Assembly (NCBI RefSeq): GCF_035582795.1
Contig: NC_134390.1
Coordinates: 851,060 to 915,059, forward strand
DNA: 64,000 bases
Direction of reading: 5' to 3'
From: Mycteria americana
Taxonomy: Eukaryota > Chordata > Aves > Ciconiiformes > Ciconiidae
Position numbers and translations under genes: made by a program. The notes under the pieces are model-generated. The model was not told the DNA's origin and made no database searches. It was given only the letters and a program-made list of their open reading frames with translations. Below, piece after piece: positions 21,201 to 29,976 of this stretch. Numbering within the stretch: position 1 is the stretch's first letter; each line of letters opens with the position of its first letter.

Positions 21201-21502
21201 GAGCCCCCGCCCCACGGGCATCCCCCCCCCTGCCCCGGCCACCCCACGGGTGCCCCAGCCTGGGCTCGGGGGTGTTGTGGGTGGTTTGGGGGGGGGTCTG
21301 GGGTGACAGCGGCCCGTCGCTGTGTCCCCCCCCACCCCCCCCAGATGCGTTGAGCCTCAGCGGGCTGCACCAGTGCCTGGTGGAGCTGTCGACGCAGCCG
21401 GCCACGGTGTGCCACGGCGCGGCCCCCTCCCGCGACGGCGCCCGCTCCCAGGCCGCCCGCAACGCCCTCCAGTACCTCCGCATCATGGCGGGGGGCAAGT
21501 GA
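12165..21502 (+). CDS. TARBP2: TARBP2 (TRBP), complete, nine coding exons
   Basis: TRBP binds double-stranded RNA, partners Dicer in microRNA processing and RISC loading, and inhibits PKR. Nine exons (12165-12217, 15653-15822, 16675-16780, 17443-17526, 17686-17758, 19545-19662, 19751-19878, 21009-21198, 21345-21502) join in frame to 1080 nt, 359 residues against 366 in human. dsRBD1 (about 28-97) ends with [13 protein letters not shown]. dsRBD2 (about 157-226) includes [14 protein letters not shown] and [13 protein letters not shown]. The C-terminal dsRBD3 (about 287-355), which in the family mediates protein contacts, includes [14 protein letters not shown] and ends [11 protein letters not shown]. 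The linker between dsRBD1 and dsRBD2 is proline-rich and poorly conserved. All introns use GT-AG. Introns 1, 2, 3, 5 and 7 are largely minisatellite. Identification is by recalled family sequence. Confidence 0.97.
12648..12691 (+). repeat. Decoy 3' splice-site block A
   Basis: CTCTGACCCCTGCTCGGGCT followed by GGTGACAACCCTGTCCCCAG parallels the true acceptor at 15609-15652, including the branch-like CTGAC, and ends in AG. In block A the following base is G, consistent with a usable acceptor. Confidence 0.75.
13637..13680 (+). repeat. Decoy 3' splice-site block B
   Basis: Identical to block A at an offset of 989 bp. A further related block near 15419-15460 has lost the terminal AG (CCCCAT in place of CCCCAG). 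Confidence 0.75.
14140..15372. repeat. 37-bp minisatellite, TARBP2 intron 1
   Basis: Units of GCTACATGTCAGTGCCACGC followed by TGTCCCCGTGTCCCCAT, with variants (CTACGTGTC, CTACATCTC) and shortened units CAGCCCACGC. About 33 copies, ending some 280 bp before exon 2. Confidence 0.94.
15653..15822 (+). CDS. TARBP2: TARBP2 exon 2, dsRBD1 first part
   Basis: Begins with C completing Ser18, then [20 protein letters not shown]. The acceptor is CCCCAG at 15647-15652 and the donor GTGGGT at 15823. It contains the helix 1 and strand 1 residues of dsRBD1, nearly identical to mammalian TRBP. Confidence 0.97.
15990..16600. repeat. About 73-bp minisatellite, TARBP2 intron 2
   Basis: Units containing GGGACCCCAAAAAGTGGGT and GGGGGATCGCCTGGGA. 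The AGTGGGT marker recurs at about 16142, 16215 and 16288. Confidence 0.9.
16675..16780 (+). CDS. TARBP2: TARBP2 exon 3, dsRBD1 second part
   Basis: Encodes [20 protein letters not shown] and on to LEPTAPEEP. The KKAAKHKAA motif is the dsRNA-backbone-binding lysine cluster. The acceptor is CCCCAG ending 16674 and the donor GTGAGG at 16781. Confidence 0.97.
16795..17420. repeat. G-rich degenerate repeat, TARBP2 intron 3
   Basis: Loose units of 20-40 bp with GGGGGTGCCCAGGG and GGATGCTGGG words, strongly G-rich on the transcript strand and likely to form G-quadruplexes. Confidence 0.75.
17443..17526 (+). CDS. TARBP2: TARBP2 exon 4, proline/alanine-rich linker
   Basis: Encodes [20 protein letters not shown] and a proline-rich tail. 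The acceptor is the CCCCAAG at 17436-17442. The stronger-looking CCCCCCAG 17 bases further on gives a frame with an early stop, so this start is decided by reading frame. The donor is GTAACG at 17527. Confidence 0.85.
17686..17758 (+). CDS. TARBP2: TARBP2 exon 5
   Basis: Completes Arg138 and continues [20 protein letters not shown] to GALQ. The Ser149-Pro site equals human Ser152. The human Ser142-Pro site is replaced by Gly-Thr-Pro. The donor is GTGGGT at 17759. Confidence 0.95.
17840..19400. repeat. 21-bp minisatellite, about 70 copies, TARBP2 intron 5
   Basis: Units GTTATCCCCATTTTGGGGAC plus one base, alternating with GTTATCCCCATTTGCGGGAT versions. Twenty-one is divisible by three, so each frame reads as a 7-residue repeat such as GDSYPHF. 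It fills almost the whole intron. Confidence 0.95.
19545..19662 (+). CDS. TARBP2: TARBP2 exon 6, dsRBD2 first part
   Basis: Encodes [20 protein letters not shown] followed by [19 protein letters not shown]. The acceptor CCCCCCAG ends at 19544 and the donor GTACGG starts at 19663. It is nearly invariant relative to mammals. Confidence 0.98.
19751..19878 (+). CDS. TARBP2: TARBP2 exon 7, dsRBD2 second part
   Basis: Encodes [20 protein letters not shown] and an acidic stretch ending EVEEDQFSM. The acceptor is CCCGCAG ending 19750 and the donor GTACCG at 19879. [13 protein letters not shown] is the RNA-binding lysine cluster of dsRBD2. Confidence 0.97.
19895..20395. repeat. About 40-bp minisatellite, TARBP2 intron 7
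   Basis: Units with GGGGTTAACGGGGGACACGG and GCACCCCGAGGTCACCC. One longer block (19950-20030) recurs at about 20120-20200. Confidence 0.92.
20540..21000. repeat. Degenerate repeat, TARBP2 intron 7
   Basis: Units of 30-60 bp with GTGTCCCCACG, GGGGGTCC and CTGAGCCCCCATGT words, reaching to within 10 bp of the exon 8 acceptor. Confidence 0.8.
21009..21198 (+). CDS. TARBP2: TARBP2 exon 8, dsRBD3 first part
   Basis: Encodes [20 protein letters not shown] through [16 protein letters not shown]-like sequence. The acceptor CTGCAG ends at 21008 and the donor GTGAGC starts at 21199. Residues 276-284 read RSHPLAPMG where human TRBP has the ERK-phosphorylated Ser283/Ser286 segment, so both serines are absent. 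Confidence 0.96.
21345..21502 (+). CDS. TARBP2: TARBP2 exon 9 and stop
   Basis: Encodes [20 protein letters not shown] and onward to LRIMAGGK, then TGA at 21500-21502. This is the Dicer/PACT-interacting end of dsRBD3. Confidence 0.97.
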
Positions 21503-21856
21503 GCCCCCCCCCCACCCATCCACCGACAGCCGGACGGACCCACGGACACTCCGACAGACCCACAAACGGACCTCTGCACTCACCGACCGACACACGGACC
21601 TCTGGACAGATGCCTGGGCCCACTGGTGGACACCTGGACCCACCCACGGACACCCAGACAGACACCCGGCCCCACTGACACACCCTGTGGGCACCCGGAC
21701 CTGCTGACAGACAGACGGACAGACACGCGGCCCCCCAGACGGAGCCCGGACAGACCTCAGGGCCCAGGGGCACCCTCCGTCCTGGCCCCCCCGGGGCTGG
21801 GGAGGGTCCCTGGGTGCCAGCCAGCCCCCGGGAATAAAGCTGGGGGGGTTTGTAAA
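21503..21856 (+). other. TARBP2 3'UTR
   Basis: From the stop to about 20 bp past the AATAAA. It contains a degenerate tandem repeat (21515-21760) of GGACAGACGGACC-like and CCCACGGACACCC-like words. Confidence 0.75.
21833..21838 (+). terminator. TARBP2 polyadenylation signal AATAAA
   Basis: Canonical hexamer 331 bp after the stop codon, followed by a GT/T-rich stretch (TTGGTGTCTTTT). Confidence 0.85.
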
Positions 21857-22000
21857 CTCCCCGCGTTGGTGTCTTTTGGGGGGCTGGGGGGCACGGGGGG
21901 GGGCAGTTGTGGGGTGTTGGGGGGCAGGAAGGGGGCAGGTCCCCCCCTTGTCCCCCAGGGGCAAAACCAGGGCGAGCGTTCAGGGGGTGAGCGGCAGCAG

Positions 22001-22006
22001 TTTATT
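22001..22006 (-). terminator. NPFF polyadenylation signal
   Basis: TTTATT on plus is AATAAA on minus, 118 bp after the NPFF stop codon. The two convergent polyadenylation signals of TARBP2 and NPFF are only about 165 bp apart. Confidence 0.8.
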
Positions 22007-22009
22007 GGG

Positions 22010-22640
22010 TGACGGATGGACCCACGGACAGACGGACTCAAGGACGGACTCACAGACGGCTTTCCAGACAGACGGCTCCCGGGACGGACGGCGGGATGGA
22101 CGGCGGGACGGACAGATGGACGCTCAGCGGCGGCGGCCGAAGCGCTGCGGTGTCGCCATGGTCCAGAACGGGGCGGCCGGGGGGTCCCAGCTGCGGGGGC
22201 TGAGCTGGGCCTGGGCCCCCCCCCGCAGCCCCCGCCCGAACCTGCCGCGGGGACACCGCACCGCTGACACCCGCCGACGGGGACAGACGGACGGGGACAG
22301 ACGGACGGACGGGGACAGACAGACAGACAGGGGTGGGCAGATGGGGACAGACGGGTACAGATGGATGGGGACAGAGGGACAAAAGGGGACAGAGAGGGAT
22401 CCAGAGGGACGGAAGGGGATGGACAAATGGACAGGGACAGACAAGGATGCGGGACTGGGGACAGACAGACAGACGGAAGGGGACAGGCTCAGTGCCATGG
22501 ACAGATGGGGACAGCGGGACGGACAGGGATGGACAGACTGACGGCTGGATAGATGAGACGGATGGGAACAGCCTGAGGGAGGCGGACAGAGGGGGACAGC
22601 CAGCCGTGGGACGTGCATGGACAGACGGACACCAACAGGG
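22010..22640. repeat. GGACAGACGGAC repeat across NPFF 3'UTR and intron 2
   Basis: GGACGGACAGA- and GGGGACAGACGGAC-type units occupy the NPFF 3'UTR (22010-22123) and most of intron 2 (22260-22640), interrupted only by the last coding exon. The same words occur in the TARBP2 3'UTR on the same strand. Confidence 0.88.
22124..22241 (-). CDS. NPFF: NPFF exon 3, RF-amide completion and second peptide
   Basis: The acceptor GCGGCAG precedes 22241. It encodes FGRGLRGGAQAQLSPRSWDP, PAAPFWTMATPQRFGRRR and TGA. A mature C-terminal peptide ending APFWTMATPQRF-amide is predicted after Gly-Arg-Arg-Arg processing. Confidence 0.94.
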
Positions 22641-23215
22641 ACCCCCATCCCGGCACCGGCCAGGCCACCCACGTGTCCCCTTTAGGTGTCCCCAAACCAC
22701 CCAGGTCCTTCCCCACCCCAGGATTCCCCCCGGTGTCCCCAAACACCCGACTCCCTCGACGGCCGCGCAGCGCCCCGGACCCCCCCGGTGCCCCCAGACC
22801 CCCCCCCCCCCCTCCGGTGTCCCCGGACCCCCCCCGCACCCCGGGGCCCCCCGGTCCCGCTCACCTCTGCGGCTGGAGGAGGGAGCCCGGGCTGCGGCCG
22901 GGGCGTTGCAGGGAGCGGAGCAGCGCGGCCAGGGCGGCGGCGGCGGCCTGGGGAGGGGTCGGACGGGGGGGGGGGTCACGGCAGCCCCGGGCCCGGGGAA
23001 CCCCCCCCCCCCCCCTCCCGACCCCCCCAAAACCGACAAGCCCGTTCCCTCACCCCGGGCGCTTCCCGCTGCCCGGCCCCGACGGCGCGGCGCTGGCCGG
23101 GGCTCACCGGGTCGGGGTCGGGGCCGGTAGCGGGGTCGGGGGCCCCGAGGCAGCAGCGGGCGGCGCGCAGGGCCCCCGCCAGCAGCAGCAGCAGCAGCGC
23201 CAGCCGCTCCGCCAT
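22124..23215 (-). CDS. NPFF: NPFF, neuropeptide FF precursor, complete, three coding exons
   Basis: Precursor of RF-amide neuropeptides that act on NPFFR1/NPFFR2 and modulate pain and opioid signalling. Exons 23215-23108, 22947-22865 and 22241-22124 join in frame to 102 residues. Residues 1-20 form a signal peptide with the leucine core LALLLLLLAGAL. Residues 37-64 include LRSLQRPGRSPGSLLQPQRF, matching the ERPGR-...-QPQRFG block of mammalian NPFF. The C-terminus is APFWTMATPQRFGRRR then stop, matching the FW-x-x-x-x-PQRFG end of the NPAF region. Both RF sites are followed by Gly (amide donor) and basic residues. The gene lies tail-to-tail with TARBP2 and in tandem with ATF7, as in human. The main oddity is loss of the FLF of the classical NPFF octapeptide. 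Confidence 0.92.
22865..22947 (-). CDS. NPFF: NPFF exon 2, first RF-amide region
   Basis: The acceptor CCCCAG precedes 22947 and the donor GTGAGC is at 22864-22859. It encodes an alanine run, then LAALLRSLQRPGRSPGSLLQ and PQ. The Arg codon is split across the intron, placing the splice inside the QPQ-RF motif. Confidence 0.92.
23108..23215 (-). CDS. NPFF: NPFF exon 1, signal peptide
   Basis: 36 codons, MAERLALLLLLLAGALRAAR followed by CCLGAPDPATGPDPDP. The donor GTGAGC is at 23107-23102, phase 0. A CGG-type triplet repeat lies immediately upstream in the 5'UTR. Confidence 0.9.
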
Positions 23216-23248
23216 CGCCCCCGCCGCCCGCCGCCGCCGCCGCCGCCT

Positions 23249-23254
23249 CTTATA
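23249..23254 (-). promoter_or_regulatory. NPFF TATA box
   Basis: TATAAG on minus (CTATAAGAGG context), 34 bp upstream of the start codon and followed by GCC triplets. A TATA box is expected for a tissue-restricted neuropeptide gene, but the spacing implies a very short 5'UTR. Confidence 0.6.
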
Positions 23255-23259
23255 GCCGG

Positions 23260-24160
23260 GCCGGGCCGGGCCGGGCCGCCGGGGGGGTCCCGGGGGAGCG
23301 GGAGATTGCGGGGATCAATCCTGGCCCCGCCGCCGCCGGGCGCCGCTAATGAGACCCATTTACCAGCCGCGACAGCCGCCCCCGGGGACGCACGGACGGA
23401 CGGACGGATGGACGGGGACGGCCCCGCACCCCCCCGCCCCGCCCGGGACCCTCAACCGGCACCACCGGGGCTACCGGCACCACCGGGGCTGCCCGCACCG
23501 TCGCAGCGAGACCGCCCGTCCCCGTCCCCGTCCCCGGGACCCCCCGAAACCAGGACCCCCGCACCGGCCCCCCCCCCCCCCCCGGACCAGGACCCCCGGA
23601 GACGGCCCCCTCCCCTGCACCGGCCCCCCCACCCCCGGGCCCGTCCCGTCCCGCACCGGGCCCCGGCCCCCCCCCCGCCCGCTCCGCCGCGGTTCGTTGC
23701 CGCCATCCCGTGGCCGCGCCGCGCTCCTGCAGCCCCGACGGGGCGGCCCCGGCTCCGCCGCTCCCCGGGTTTCCCCCGTTCTTTCCGACCCCAAACCGGC
23801 TGAAATCGCCCCAAACGCTCACCCCGAGGGTGTCCCGGGCCACTGCGGCGTCCCCGTGTCATGTGTCCATCGTCCGTCCGTCCGTCCGTCCGTCCCCCCA
23901 AGCAGGCTCACCCGCTGTGTCACCCAGGTGGGCGACAGCCCCGCGGTGTCCCCAGGCAGGGCCGACGGCCGGACGGTGTCACCCGGGGGGGGCTGAGGGT
24001 TGTCACAGCCAGCACTGTCACCCCCTACCCAGTGACAACCGCACCGTGTCCCCCCGGGCAGGTGACAGCCAAGGGTGTCCCCGGGACAGGTGACACCAGG
24101 GTTGTCCCCAACCGAGCCAGCTCCGGGGCCCCCCCCCGTGCGAAGCAGAGGGCGGCAGCC
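23260..24160. other. NPFF upstream / ATF7 downstream spacer
   Basis: GC-rich DNA without recognised genes. It contains GGCACCACCGGGGCT duplicates (23457-23490), a GTCC tetranucleotide tract (about 23873-23895) and loose GTGTCCCC repeats (23930-24110). Confidence 0.6.
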
Positions 24161-24164
24161 ACCA

Positions 24165-27100
24165 TCTCCTGGGTAATATTTTAATGTTATATTTGCAGCA
24201 TAAATAAAAGGCACATTACATGTTTGGTACGACGCGGCTGGGGGAGGGGGGGGCTGGGACGTGTCCCCCCTCCCCCGCCTCCCCCCGTGTCCCCGGGCCC
24301 CCGCGGGGGCTGTGAGGACCCGCTCACAGGAGCCCGTGCGGAGGGGGGGGTCCCTCGGGGCCCGGGGGGGCCGCGGGAAGGGGTTACAGCTAGAAAACCA
24401 TTTCGTTGCGTAAGGAGCTGCGCATCCGTTCAGGAAGTTGATATATGTCTATATAGGTCTGTATATACTCATAGATACGTATTTTTTTTATAGATACTAC
24501 ACCCTCGTGGTTACGCTTTTCGGGGAATTTCCTTTTTCTTGGGGTTTTTTTTTTTTCCGTTATTGATCGTCAAAGCTCGCCCTACAAAGCAGCTGGGGGG
24601 GGATGGGGTCCCGTGTCCCATCGGGTCCCTCCGTCACCTCCTGGGCTCGTTTCGGGGCCGGAGAGCATCACCACTGCCAGAGCCCGCGCGTGCACAAAAC
24701 CAGGGGGGAACCAAACAGAAACGGGTCCGCAAGTCCAAAACCGACCAATTTCCCGGCTGAGCCATCGAAATCCGGAACCAAGGAGCCAGCCTGGGGGGAA
24801 AAGGCGGCACCAAACCCCCCCAGCCCCCCTCATCCCAAGGGATTTGGGGGCGGACGAGGAGATCTTCATCTCCGCCGGAGGGCGAGGAGGGAGCTCCCCT
24901 CCGTCACCAGCCCTCCCGGGGTTCAGCATCGCCCCGGGGCGGGGGAACGGCTGCCCCGGGACGCCGTTTTTCAGCCATTTGTTTCTATTCGACATCACAG
25001 CGAAGACGGATCGATAAAACCCCCGACTCCGAACGGCCGCCGACGCCGTTGGGGCTCTCCCCGGCTCCATCCCAACCTAAACGCGACCTTTAAACCCTGC
25101 GGGGCTTTTCCACGCTCCTGCGAGGAGCCCCAGCGTCGCTCTCCCCACGTCCATCAGGCCACGGAGGAGGGAAGGAGATCCCGGGCGATCCGAACACCGC
25201 TACCGCAGAGATGGGATTTGGGGGAAGACGCGTGGGAAGCCACAGGACTGACACCGGCACTAACCGGGGTTTCGGTTAAGGCACCGCGGCCGAGGCCCGA
25301 GGGCTGGCAGAGGAAAGTGCAGGTGCCCGGCGAGCTGCCGAGCGGAGCCGGCCGGGCGGCTGCCATCCCCCGGGAGCCTCTGAAAAGCAGAGAAACCATC
25401 CTAGAGCAGAAATCTGGGGGGAGGGGGGGTTTGCCCCACCCAAAGGCGTCCGCAAAGTTTTCAAGCAAGAGTTGAACCAGCATGGGAAGGAGGAAAAGAA
25501 GAAGCCACCTTCACCCTCGCCCGTCCTCACGGGTCTGGGGGGAACCCTGCCATCACCGACCTGCCGGAACGTCCATCTGCCCAACCAAAACCAACCCCTA
25601 ACCGCCACCAAAACCGGAGCACATCCTCTACAGCTACTGCCGCGCCGGCCTGGAGAAGAAACGGCCTCCAGGAGAGGGGAGGAGGAAGGAGGAGACGATG
25701 TGGGGCAGAAACCCAGCAGCCGTTGGGCTCTTCGGAGCTGTTTGAAGCGCTCGGCGGGGATTTCCACGCCTCGGAGCCCAAAGGCTCCCCGGGAGCAGCG
25801 CGGGGAGCTCGGCTCCGGGAGAGGAGCCCACACCGACCCCGTTTTTCCAGCAGCCGGCTTTTAATTACCTGGGCAGCCCGACGTATCCACGCGCGGCCGC
25901 GCCATCGGCGTGGAGGTGCTGGAAAAAGCGTTGGTGGAAAACGTGCGTTTCTATGTACCCTCCTCTCCGAAAAGCCCAGAAAGAGTCACCTCTTAAAAAC
26001 CAAACCTGTCCCTCCCGCCGGAAAAGTGACAGCCACCCCAGCGTGGTGACGTTCAGCTCCTTCTGAGGTTTAAGACCGGCTCGGCATCGTCTCTGCCGGG
26101 CACCAACAAGGGAGGAACCTCACCCATGTGCCCCAAAGTGACATTTACGGCTTGGGACGCCCATCCATCGCACCGGGATGGGACCGGAGAATCCCCCCCG
26201 ATGCCTGAGGCTGGCGGGGGGATGTGGTAGCTAAGGGTCACGCTGGGTTTTTTGGCTACCTTCCTCATCGCGGGCTTAGCCTCACTGGGAGGATTCCTGC
26301 TTCGCACCGCCCGTCTCCCTCCCTGCAAGCAGGGACGCTGTCAGCAAGAGAAACGGGGACCTGAAACCTGCTCCGGGACCCGCTTTCGCAGCGGCGGTGC
26401 AGGTGTCGAATGCTGTTGGGGTAAAACACACCCGAAGGGGACACAGGAAAGCTGCAACCTTGTCGATTAAAAAAAAAATAATAATGTTAAGGTACGGTCA
26501 AACACTTGTTCCCCGATTGTCGCTGCCCGGGTTTGGAGCTTTACAACCGCGTTTTCACGGGTTTGCAGATTTTTCAAGACACTAAGCACGCGCAGGCGGA
26601 GGGGAGCTGAGACGGGGAGATGCTGGAGCGGGGCAGCACCGATCAGGAGCACCGAGGCACGGAGGGATGGGGAGAAAAGCCGCGCTCTGCATCCCCCCAC
26701 TCGCCACCGGCAAGGACTGAGCTACCTCGCGCTGCCCGACGGTGCTACGAGGTTTCAAGGGTCGGAGCGGTCAGGGCAGGGAAAGCCCTTTTCTGGGCCG
26801 CAGGCAAGCCGCAGGCAGGCTGGGCGATCTCGGCTCTCCTACCACACAAAATCCGGTCACTTTTAGTCCCTAAGGGTAAAACCAAGGGGTCGGGGAAGCT
26901 GCTGCATTCGACGCTAACGCTGCCGTGCGTCTCGCTGTCCTGGATTCGTACCTCTTCACCGTCACCCTTCGCTTTCTCCTTCCGACCCCACCAGCAAAGC
27001 CACCGGCTGCTCCTCGCCTCTGCCTCATCCACCAGACCCCGACGCCACGAAGCAAACAAGGAACGAGCGGTGGGATCAGCCCAGAGCTCAATTCCTCCTC

Positions 27101-29758
27101 TCTCTCTTCTTTCAACGAACCCTTTTCCTCGACAGCGAGGGTTTTTCCGCAGAGCCGAGCACTTGGTGAGCCTAGGAGGAGCTGGTGAGCTGCTGTCGGT
27201 GCCGCCGGGCACACGACCGCGCGCTCCCCGCACGCTGTCCCAGCTCCTGGGCTCCCAGGCCCTGACCAAGGGACAGGGACCCAACGGCTGCCGGGCGACG
27301 AAGCAAATATGTTTACAACACATTTTTGTCATTCCTGCTATTCCCGGACAAAGAAAGGAAGAGAAATGCTTGTTTCAAAGCCCCCGGAAGCAAACCGAGC
27401 GGATTCAAAGAGCAGAGCGAATCCCTTTGCTGCAAGACGGCTCATTTTTACACTTTTTTGGGTCACACAAAGGAGCACAGGGTTTTCCGCTGTTCCCTGC
27501 CGCAGCTCTAGAACCTGCATCCAGCAGCCGCTCCAAGAGAGGAAGCAGAGCCAGGCTGGATCTTGTTCCTCCTGCGAACCTCTGCTTTAGATCCCGGCCC
27601 CCCAAAAAGGTCCTGAACCCCCGCTGTGCCTCCACCTGGCCGAAACCCCTTTTTGTCCAGGTCACGCAGCTTTTAAGACGTGCCGAAACCCCCCCCGTCC
27701 TCTTCTCGCAGCTCGCTCTCGCTGCAGAAACACATACCGTGTCAGGATACCGAGCCGAAACATCCGTCTACACCCAGACTCTGCAGAAACAGCTTTACAG
27801 AAACAAAAGGCGGGGCTGGGGGGGGCTATGCAGGATCTGAACCAGAAGCGCAAACTGCCGAGGCCAGAAGTGACGCTGATTACACACAAGACGACTCTCG
27901 AGATGAGCACGAGAAACCAGGAGAGCACGAGAGCAGCACGGCGTTGAGACAAACCAAACCCAGGAAACGCTGCGGTCGATGCTGCTAAAAAGTCGAGGGA
28001 AAACTGAAAAAGAGCGGGGGGGGGGGGGGGGGGGGGGAGACAGATCCCATCGATAGAAAAACCAAACCGCTGAACTTCCCCGTCCGTAATGGGATCCGGT
28101 TCCTTGCTCAGACTTTGCTTTGGGTTTTGCTGTCCCTGGAAACCTTCCAAGTCTGGATAAGCCAAACAAAGTCACTTTGACAAACAAACTTGGCTCAAAA
28201 GTGGCGAGTGCAACCTGAGGTGGGCGAGAGCTCAGGTGAGGAGGGACCTCCCGAGAAGGAGGGGAAGACCAAGGGCTGATGCAGCTCCACGGACTTTGAC
28301 GAGGTTCCTTCTAAGAGCCCGAACGCACACAGCACCCCTTCCCATTTCCAAACTATCGACTCCGATCGCTTGCCCAGGGCCAGCGGCAGCCTCGGGAAGG
28401 ACACACAGACACACACGCATGCTACGGCCGCCCGGCAAGAAAGCGGACCCGATTCCGAGCGTCTTTCAACGTCAAGGCTGGGTTTTTAAGCGGCCCTGTG
28501 AAACTGGAAGCTCTGTGAATCCTTGGTTTGCTCTGGCTGGGAAGCAACGGCTGCTCCATCACCGAGAGCGGAAGATAATCAGGAAGAAGAGGTAAAAGAC
28601 CGGGCAAATAGAAACACTCTTTCGTGCTCCCTCCCCTTGGAACAGGCAACTAATTCATGATTTAAGGCCACCGTTTTTAAGGTCATCGAGGTTATGTGGA
28701 AAGGAGATGATCCTTGGAAATGGCGGGGTTTGTTTGCTAAGGTGTACAGCGGAGTGGGGAGCAGATGATGAATTCTGGGACTCACATTATTATCACCTGC
28801 TGGGCCGGCTCGTCCTTTCATGTACCTCCCAGAGCGCCTTTGCACCGGTCCCAGCCGACGCAGATCAGCACCAATTTACTGTAAGGAAGACTGAGAGCAG
28901 CCCCTCCGCTGCTAGAACAGACGGTACCTTTTCTCCAGCCACCACAGCGTCCCGTTACGAGAGCAGCACGCGAACGTCTGCAGCTCCCGGTGCGGCACAA
29001 GTAACCAGGAACACGCGTGTTCCCCCCCTGGCCCCACGTCCCCCTCTCCCGACCGTTGGGCACAAACCGATTTACAGCGATTACACTCCCATCGCGTCCA
29101 AAATCTGTCGCTGGCATCTTGGGAGTTAGCGTGTGACAAGACTAACCTCGATCCCTTTAACCTCAGAGCTCAAGGAAGCTTCTTGTGCGAAGGTGCAATG
29201 TTTCAGGTAGCTAGAGCAGAGGGGGGAGCAGATGCCTGGAAGCAGCATGCTGTTAAAAATAAAATACATTGACAGCACGACTAAATGTCACAGCCTCCCA
29301 AGAGCTATGTTTTCCTTTGCTGAGAGTGGAGGAGGAGGGAGGGGGGGGGACTTGGAAGAGTGAAAGCGCCAAGGGGATCCACCAAGCATGGAGGTTTAGT
29401 GTTAATGTAACTGATACCTGAAAGTGAACCTTTCAAGGTGCTTTTCAAAGTGAGGCTCTGCGTGTTCGGATGACTCTGTGAGTTGACGGATCGTCAACTG
29501 AAGGATCGAGAAAAGCGCTCAATCCGCGGCCGTCCTGCGGGGACGGGCGATGGCAGGGCAGCGGCCGGGGGCCAGGATCTGTACAGGCTATGCAGTGTAA
29601 GAAGCGCCATAGCTGCCCTTAACTCACTTGGAAAAAAAAAAAAAAAAAAGAAAAAATAAAATCCTTATCGGCCCCCACTCGTCAGGGACTTAGTTATGGT
29701 CAGTCTCTCCGGCTGCGAGTTCGCGGTTAGCTCCGTGTCACACGCACAGGCTGTGACA
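24165..29758 (-). other. ATF7 3'UTR (putative extent)
   Basis: The region following the ATF7 stop codon contains no further convincing coding exon. ATF7 is known for a long 3'UTR. An AT-rich end with ATTAAA on minus (24185-24180) is the best candidate for its 3' end, giving about 5.6 kb. It contains a poly-G run at 28015-28037 and an A-rich tract at 29631-29656. Confidence 0.5.
24180..24185 (-). terminator. Candidate ATF7 polyadenylation signal ATTAAA
   Basis: TTTAAT on plus, embedded in an AT-rich island in otherwise GC-rich DNA, about 930 bp before the NPFF TATA box. Confidence 0.4.
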
Positions 29759-29976
29759 TCATCTGCCAGCAGACTGCGACTGTGGAGCCATGATGACGTG
29801 TGACGGTATCGGCATGCTCAGTTCTGTCCTTTGGCTCGCCATCTGAGTGAGCACCGAAGTGGCAACCGCTTCTGCCGCCGAGCGGACGCTGAGCCCGTTG
29901 GGGGAGGCCGTCACGGAGCTGTGCTGGATGACGGGAGCGGGAGAGCCGGTGGGCTCAGAGCTCTCCTTTGGGCTTT
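29759..29976 (-). CDS. ATF7: ATF7 last coding exon
   Basis: Completes Glu409, then SPKESSEPTGSPAPVIQHSS to PQSQSAGR and TGA (29761-29759). The acceptor is CAG at 29979-29977. An alternative AAG three bases upstream would insert one Gln, a NAGNAG-like choice. Confidence 0.96.

Noticed and set aside
24603-25475. 290-codon ORF in the 24.6-25.5 kb region
   Set aside because: No domain, no homology recognised. It is antisense to the putative ATF7 3'UTR in GC-rich DNA where long chance ORFs are expected.
26620-27840. 406-codon plus ORF
   Set aside because: No recognisable family, biased composition, antisense to the ATF7 3'UTR. Treated as a chance ORF.
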